NCBI GenBank assembly: GCA_017963875.1
Contig: JAGCTA010000335.1
Coordinates: forward strand, 1 to 11,491
Direction of reading: 5' to 3'
Length of the DNA stretch: 11,491 bases
From: Victivallales bacterium
GTDB lineage: Bacteria; Verrucomicrobiota; Lentisphaeria; Oligosphaerales; Oligosphaeraceae
Within the stretch, counting starts at the first letter, position 1; each line of letters begins with the position of its first letter. The translations under genes and the position numbers were made by a program. Positions 7,793-11,491 of this stretch are shown here, one piece after another. The notes beneath the pieces were generated by a model, which searched no databases, was not told the DNA's origin, and saw only the letters and a list, made by a program, of their open reading frames with translations.

Positions 7793-10375
7793 TCACTCGA
7801 ACACGAGTTCCCCGAATGACGCGCGGTCATGGAACTTGCCGTCTGGGGCAGACCAGAGGTAGAGGGATGCGGTCGCCCAGTCGCCAGGCGTGCCAAAGCG
7901 CGTGTGGCCGACGTCCAGGTTCCACATCGTACCCTTTGGCGGTTTGGATTTGAGTCCCAGCGTGCTGAAAGGAATCACGATTCGGGCGATCCACCAGTCC
8001 AATTTGCCGTCTTTTTCAGGTCCATGTTTTGTTTTGTAACTCCATTGTCCATCCCACGACTGGTCGTATTGGTTATAGAGCGGGTCGCGCGGGTCTTCGC
8101 GCAGGCCGAACGCACCGTCCATGAAAGCGTTTTCGACGGGATTGATGAGGAAGTGGTAATAGCGTTGCCCTGTGCCTTCAGGGTCAATGAAGAGTTCGAC
8201 GCTGTCTGTTCGGCAGGCATTGTAATTTCTGCCGCAAGAGGGATGTTCTCGCCCCGTCGGGAAGCGTGTTGAGAGCAGGACATAGAGGTTCTTTTCGTCA
8301 TAGACCATTTTGAACCATCCGCCGAGTTCATCGGTAGCGGTTCCAATACGTCCGATTCGACCCCACTTTGCAGCCAACCATTCATGGTTGTTCTCGAATG
8401 GCGGCGGATTGACGCAGGCGACGGCTGCGATGCCTTTCCGCGATGCATCGGGCAGTTGCTTGAACTTTCTGTAGTTCTCGAAATTCCACGTCAGAGGTGC
8501 CTGAATGATAGCGGACAGTCTTCCGTTGATTTCCAGCACCTTTCGGTCTGCGCCAAAGCCTTTCATCGGGCTCGCTCCGAAGATATACAGTTCAGGCCAG
8601 CCAGGGAAGGGCTTGATTTTGCCTGTTTCATCGCAAAGGTTGTCCACAAAAGCGCGGCGCGCCTTGACGGCGGCCTCAACCTTGTCGAATCCCGCTTGGT
8701 CAGGGATGTCAAGATATGCGGAGTAGGCGCGAAGTGCGTGTACAAGCAACTTGTTGTAGTCGAATTCTGTGCGAATGAGTTCGAGGCGTTTCTTGACCAC
8801 TGGGTCAACGGCAATCCGTTCCGCCGTGGACAGATCGCGCTCAAGGATTCTCAATAAAGATGCAGGCCAGAGCATCTGGAGGATCTCACGCGGGTTCTTC
8901 GAGAGGACGCGGCGCGTCAGGAAATCGTCTTCGTTCAGCCGCTGGCTTCCCAGCAACCGTTGATAATAACTAAACTGAGCGTGCATCTTATGGAAGAATC
9001 CCTCCATGACCTCGCCTGCTTCATGGAACGCGCGTTTGTAGAACTCGCGTTCCAGTGCTTTCGGGTCAAGGGTTGGATCCTTCTGCAGTTTTCCTTGCAA
9101 ATAGTAGCATACGCCATCCAGGCCGTAGTTTTCGCCGAATCCGCATCTGAAAATGCCTACGATATTGTTATCGGCGATAGCGCGGCATTTTCTAGCTATG
9201 CTTTCAGGCGTCTGCTTTGGCGCCATGCCTGTAATTTGGTAATAGCCCCACGAGTAGTCGTAAATGGAGAAGCCTTTGATGCCCTTGTACTTTTTCCATG
9301 CCTGGACGTCCTTGTCGGTGAATCTGCAAAGTTCAATAAAGACATTGCCAGGGAATGTGTCGAAGGATTGGGGCGGCGTTTCCGTCTGGTCGTATGAAAT
9401 CAAAACGAGGCTCTTGTCTGGATGCGACTTGGCGAAACGTTCGGCCATCTGGCGGTAGAAAATCCAGATGCGTTCTGATGGAACGGGATGGACGGCCTTA
9501 CAGTTTTCGCATTGGCAGTACACATTGCAGTCATCCACACCGATTTCATAGCAGTCCGCGCCTTCATCCAGGATTTTTCCGACGACGTCGCAATAGGCAT
9601 CAAGCACCAGCGGGTTGCTCAGGCACATGTAAATGTGCTGCTGAGGCTTGCGTTCGCCACCAATCAAGGCGTAGCATTCGGGGTGGTCCTTGATGATTTG
9701 CGAACCTGGTATGTTTCGGATGGAATGGCCGCCATACATCTGCCAGCCACCGCGTCCATACCAGCCGAGCGCATAGTCGTAGCATGAATCAAGATACGTC
9801 GGATAACCGCCGCCGACAAATTCCATGCGGGGCGGCTGGCTGTGGACGGTTCCAGCAGGGACGCGCAATTCCTTGATTTTCCCATAGTCCGTGCCATTTT
9901 CTCCTGGCCAGAGGAAGCGTACATCGAGAAAGTTCTCGCAGAACTCCACGATACCGCGCAGCGAACCGCAATAGAATTCCTCCTGAATCCCACGGTGAGG
10001 ATTGTACAGTTTTGAAAGACGAGAACGGTCGGTTCCGACGATGCACAACGTGTTGTCATCTGCAAAGACGCAGTAGTTGAAACGGTCGGCGGGCTTGAGG
10101 CCGAGTGCCTTCGCCTTTTCAGTGTCGCCCAGATAGATGCTCTTCATATTCGGAAGCGCCTTGCTCTCTGCCACGCAGGGTACGTCTTTGCCAAAGGACA
10201 GTTTCAGTGCCTTTGCCATTTTTGAAGCCGCGCGCTTCAGAGAAGACTCAACCACTGGATGGATTATCTTGTCGGGCAGAACAATCTGGACTGACGAATT
10301 TGAATCCACAACAAAATCACCTGCAAACAGGCCAAAACAAAAAGTCGCGATGAGTAATCCGATAATGCGTTTCAT
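7793..10375 (-). CDS. Secreted DUF4838 protein with GH67N-like N-terminal and CBM9-like C-terminal domains
   Basis: The product is 860 residues from the ATG at 10375, which has GGTGA 5 bases upstream. A GTG at 10384 is in frame, but it lies inside that ribosome site and would put three residues before the signal peptide. MKRIIGLLIATFCFGLFAGD is a typical Sec signal, probably cut after LFA. Residues about 20-110 resemble the alpha-glucuronidase/GH20 N-terminal beta-alpha domain (VVESSLKRAASKMAKAL, SIYLGD). Residues about 185-460 carry DUF4838 features: DHPECYALIGG, MCLSNP, and the Cys cluster C287-x-C289-x-x-C292 in VYCQCENC, followed by a TIM-barrel-like stretch. Residues about 665-860 match the CBM9-like fold (DSVELFIDPEG, ARIVIPFSTLGL, MWNLDVGHTRFG). 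It probably acts on or binds a polysaccharide outside the cytoplasm; the exact substrate cannot be told. It follows the pseudopilin gene by 51 bases. Confidence 0.85.
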   Translation of the reverse strand: MKRIIGLLIATFCFGLFAGDFVVDSNSSVQIVLPDKIIHPVVESSLKRAASKMAKALKLSFGKDVPCVAESKALPNMKSIYLGDTEKAKALGLKPADRFNYCVFADDNTLCIVGTDRSRLSKLYNPHRGIQEEFYCGSLRGIVEFCENFLDVRFLWPGENGTDYGKIKELRVPAGTVHSQPPRMEFVGGGYPTYLDSCYDYALGWYGRGGWQMYGGHSIRNIPGSQIIKDHPECYALIGGERKPQQHIYMCLSNPLVLDAYCDVVGKILDEGADCYEIGVDDCNVYCQCENCKAVHPVPSERIWIFYRQMAERFAKSHPDKSLVLISYDQTETPPQSFDTFPGNVFIELCRFTDKDVQAWKKYKGIKGFSIYDYSWGYYQITGMAPKQTPESIARKCRAIADNNIVGIFRCGFGENYGLDGVCYYLQGKLQKDPTLDPKALEREFYKRAFHEAGEVMEGFFHKMHAQFSYYQRLLGSQRLNEDDFLTRRVLSKNPREILQMLWPASLLRILERDLSTAERIAVDPVVKKRLELIRTEFDYNKLLVHALRAYSAYLDIPDQAGFDKVEAAVKARRAFVDNLCDETGKIKPFPGWPELYIFGASPMKGFGADRKVLEINGRLSAIIQAPLTWNFENYRKFKQLPDASRKGIAAVACVNPPPFENNHEWLAAKWGRIGRIGTATDELGGWFKMVYDEKNLYVLLSTRFPTGREHPSCGRNYNACRTDSVELFIDPEGTGQRYYHFLINPVENAFMDGAFGLREDPRDPLYNQYDQSWDGQWSYKTKHGPEKDGKLDWWIARIVIPFSTLGLKSKPPKGTMWNLDVGHTRFGTPGDWATASLYLWSAPDGKFHDRASFGELVFE

Positions 10376-10426
10376 GTGCGTCACCGTTCTATAATTCGTT
10401 TTTATGAATGTCTAGGCAAGACGGAC

Positions 10427-11218
10427 TCAGTAACTTGAATCAGGTCTTTCGTATGGATGGAAGAAGATGTTTTTCCAGGATGCCTGGCCGTGCGCGCTGC
10501 CGTCAAACGGAATCTGCCGTGGGCGCATGTCGTTGACATGGCCGTCTGCGAAGACAATGGATGAAACACCCGTGGATGCCTGCACGTCCGTCTCGCTGGC
10601 GTATGCGCCAGTCGTTGTGCCATGATAATGCGGGAAGACCATCGCCGCGCTTTTTTCCTTGTCGTTACGTGGGGAAGACCAACTTACGTATGCCAGTTGC
10701 CCTTCCGCAACCAGCATTGTGCTGCTGGGACGGACGAATTTAGACTGATGCCAGTGGTTTTCCGCGCTTGAACCAGCCCATTTGTTGATGCCTATGCTGA
10801 TGGCATATTCGCCATTTGTTGAAAATCCGCTCGCCTTCGACAATAAAACCGTGCGCAAGACAGGGCAGAGGACGGGGCTGTAAGTTAATCCGCCGTTGTT
10901 GTATTGAACGGAGCCGCATGGAGCCCCTGAATCAGGTCCGATATATGGTCTGACGGTGTACCCCCAATGGTAGGCACTGCCGATGTTCGCCAACAATGAT
11001 GAATCGTTATCCCGCCGCGCCGTTGCAAACCAACCTTTGTTGTCATCGGCATAAAGCATGAATGCAGTTCCCATCTGCTTGAAATTGCTTGTGCAGGAAA
11101 TCTTCCTTGCCTTTTCCCGTGCCTTGCTCAACGCGGGGAGAAGCATCGCGGCTAAAATAGCGATGATCGCGATGACGACCAGAAGTTCGATAAGAGTGAA
11201 TTTGTTGTGGCGTTTCAT
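10427..11218 (-). CDS. Pseudopilin-like protein, prepilin-type N-terminus with H-X9-DG-like C-terminus
   Basis: The product is 263 residues. The N-terminus [20 protein letters not shown] is a class III (type IV pilin) leader and hydrophobic helix with Glu at +5 (E11). The prepilin peptidase site would fall between K6 and F7, so the usual Gly at -1 is replaced by Lys. A basic -1 residue is familiar in Lentisphaerae-type pseudopilins. The segment [20 protein letters not shown] and [10 protein letters not shown] (about 31-64) is typical of this large family. The C-terminus has IVFADGHV (221-228), the DG signature of the H-X9-DG group. The protein is probably anchored in the inner membrane or assembled into a pseudopilus. 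It heads the minus-strand cluster, and in related genomes such genes often accompany secreted glycosidases, but its exact job is unknown. AAAGGA lies about 12 bases before the ATG. Confidence 0.9.
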   Translation of the reverse strand: MKRHNKFTLIELLVVIAIIAILAAMLLPALSKAREKARKISCTSNFKQMGTAFMLYADDNKGWFATARRDNDSSLLANIGSAYHWGYTVRPYIGPDSGAPCGSVQYNNGGLTYSPVLCPVLRTVLLSKASGFSTNGEYAISIGINKWAGSSAENHWHQSKFVRPSSTMLVAEGQLAYVSWSSPRNDKEKSAAMVFPHYHGTTTGAYASETDVQASTGVSSIVFADGHVNDMRPRQIPFDGSAHGQASWKNIFFHPYERPDSSY

Positions 11219-11290
11219 ACGTTGTTTTTGTCCTTTGGTGTGGTGTTTGGTGTATAGTAAATAAAAAAAATTTATACTTTATCCCTCTCC
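11219..11290 (-). promoter_or_regulatory. AT-rich leader, probable promoter region of the pseudopilin-led cluster
   Basis: On the minus strand this stretch reads AAAGTATAAATTTTTTTTAT, then TTACTATACA (11260-11251), then an A-rich leader with AAAGGA (11240-11235). TATACA (11256-11251) is a possible -10 with no recognisable -35. The strong AT bias against the GC-rich surroundings is the main evidence. Confidence 0.3.
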
Positions 11291-11304
11291 CTCGTATGGG
11301 AAAC

Positions 11305-11478
11305 GCTCTATTCCCCAAGAGGATAGGTTCGACCTCTTCGAGGTCGTTATTCTGTAGAGGATTGCGTCCCCCAGGTTTCGCTATCGCTCAACCTGGGGTT
11401 ACTGATATTTGACCCCTTCGGGGTCTTAGCAGAACCTCCTTGACATGAGCGATTACCGACCCTCATGGGGAATAGAGC
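11305..11478. repeat. Structured element: 18-base inverted repeat enclosing three hairpins
   Basis: The outer arms are GCTCTATTCCCCAAGAGG (11305-11322) and its inverse at 11461-11478, matching at 17 of 18 bases. Inside are three hairpins. The first is a 7-bp stem with a TTC loop at 11330-11346 (core GACCTC/GAGGTC). The second is a 9-bp stem CCCCAGGTT/AACCTGGGG at 11369-11398 with a 12-base loop. The third is a 6-bp stem GACCCC/GGGGTC with a TTC loop at 11411-11425. No open reading frame of note and no T-run terminator lies within it, and I see no clear target-site duplication. It could be a REP/BIME-like dispersed repeat, a non-autonomous mobile element, or a structured RNA, and the strand cannot be decided. 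Confidence 0.75.
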
Positions 11479-11491
11479 CATGAGAAAAAGC

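Noticed and set aside
10376..10384. GTG start for the DUF4838 protein
   Set aside because: The GTG lies within the GGTGA ribosome site of the ATG at 10375, and the signal peptide begins naturally with MKR at that ATG.
11411..11440. Intrinsic terminator at the GACCCC/GGGGTC hairpin
   Set aside because: The stem is followed by TTAGCAG on the + strand and, read on the minus strand, by AAATATCAG; neither is a T-run.
11305..11478. CRISPR array or IscB/HEARO-type RNA in the hairpin cluster
   Set aside because: There are no regularly spaced direct repeats, and no HNH or RuvC nuclease gene lies nearby in this window; the sequence supports only a structured element of unknown type.

Overview
The window reads as a piece of a bacterial chromosome from the PVC group, most likely Lentisphaerae (Victivallales-like). 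This assignment is an inference. It rests on a pseudopilin-like protein of the H-X9-DG type with an [16 protein letters not shown] leader preceded by a basic residue, on a secreted DUF4838/CBM9-like glycosidase-type protein directly behind it, and on an atypical glycyl radical enzyme. No rRNA, tRNA, CRISPR array, transposase or phage gene is visible.

Layout, + strand: bases 3-170 hold the probable C-terminal end of a gene cut by the left edge. A short leader with a TATAAT box follows, then sbcD (298-1440) and sbcC (1440-4226), translationally coupled by a TAATG overlap. These encode the Mre11/Rad50-type nuclease-ATPase for DNA ends and hairpins.

Layout, - strand: four genes converge on sbcC and read right to left. 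They are a pseudopilin-like protein (11218-10427), a secreted DUF4838 protein with a C-terminal CBM9-like domain (10375-7793), a leaderless protein with the metal-ligand pattern of S1/P1 nuclease/zinc phospholipase C plus an NPCBM-like domain (7643-6333), and a glycyl radical enzyme (6288-4279). The gaps are 51, 149 and 44 bases, so the genes may be read together, although the 149-base gap could carry its own promoter. The first two products are exported or membrane-anchored and the last two look cytosolic. A carbohydrate-uptake-and-fermentation role is possible but unproven.

The right end (11305-11478) has no gene. It holds a compact structured element: an 18-base inverted repeat enclosing three perfect hairpins, two of which are sister hairpins that differ by a compensatory base-pair change. 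It could be a dispersed palindromic repeat, a non-autonomous mobile element, or a structured RNA.

The most interesting points are the glycyl radical enzyme, which has neither the PFL Cys-Cys pair nor the GCxE motif of dehydratases; the leaderless S1/P1-like protein with Glu in place of an Asp ligand; the duplicated Shine-Dalgarno module in front of it; and the structured element at the right end.
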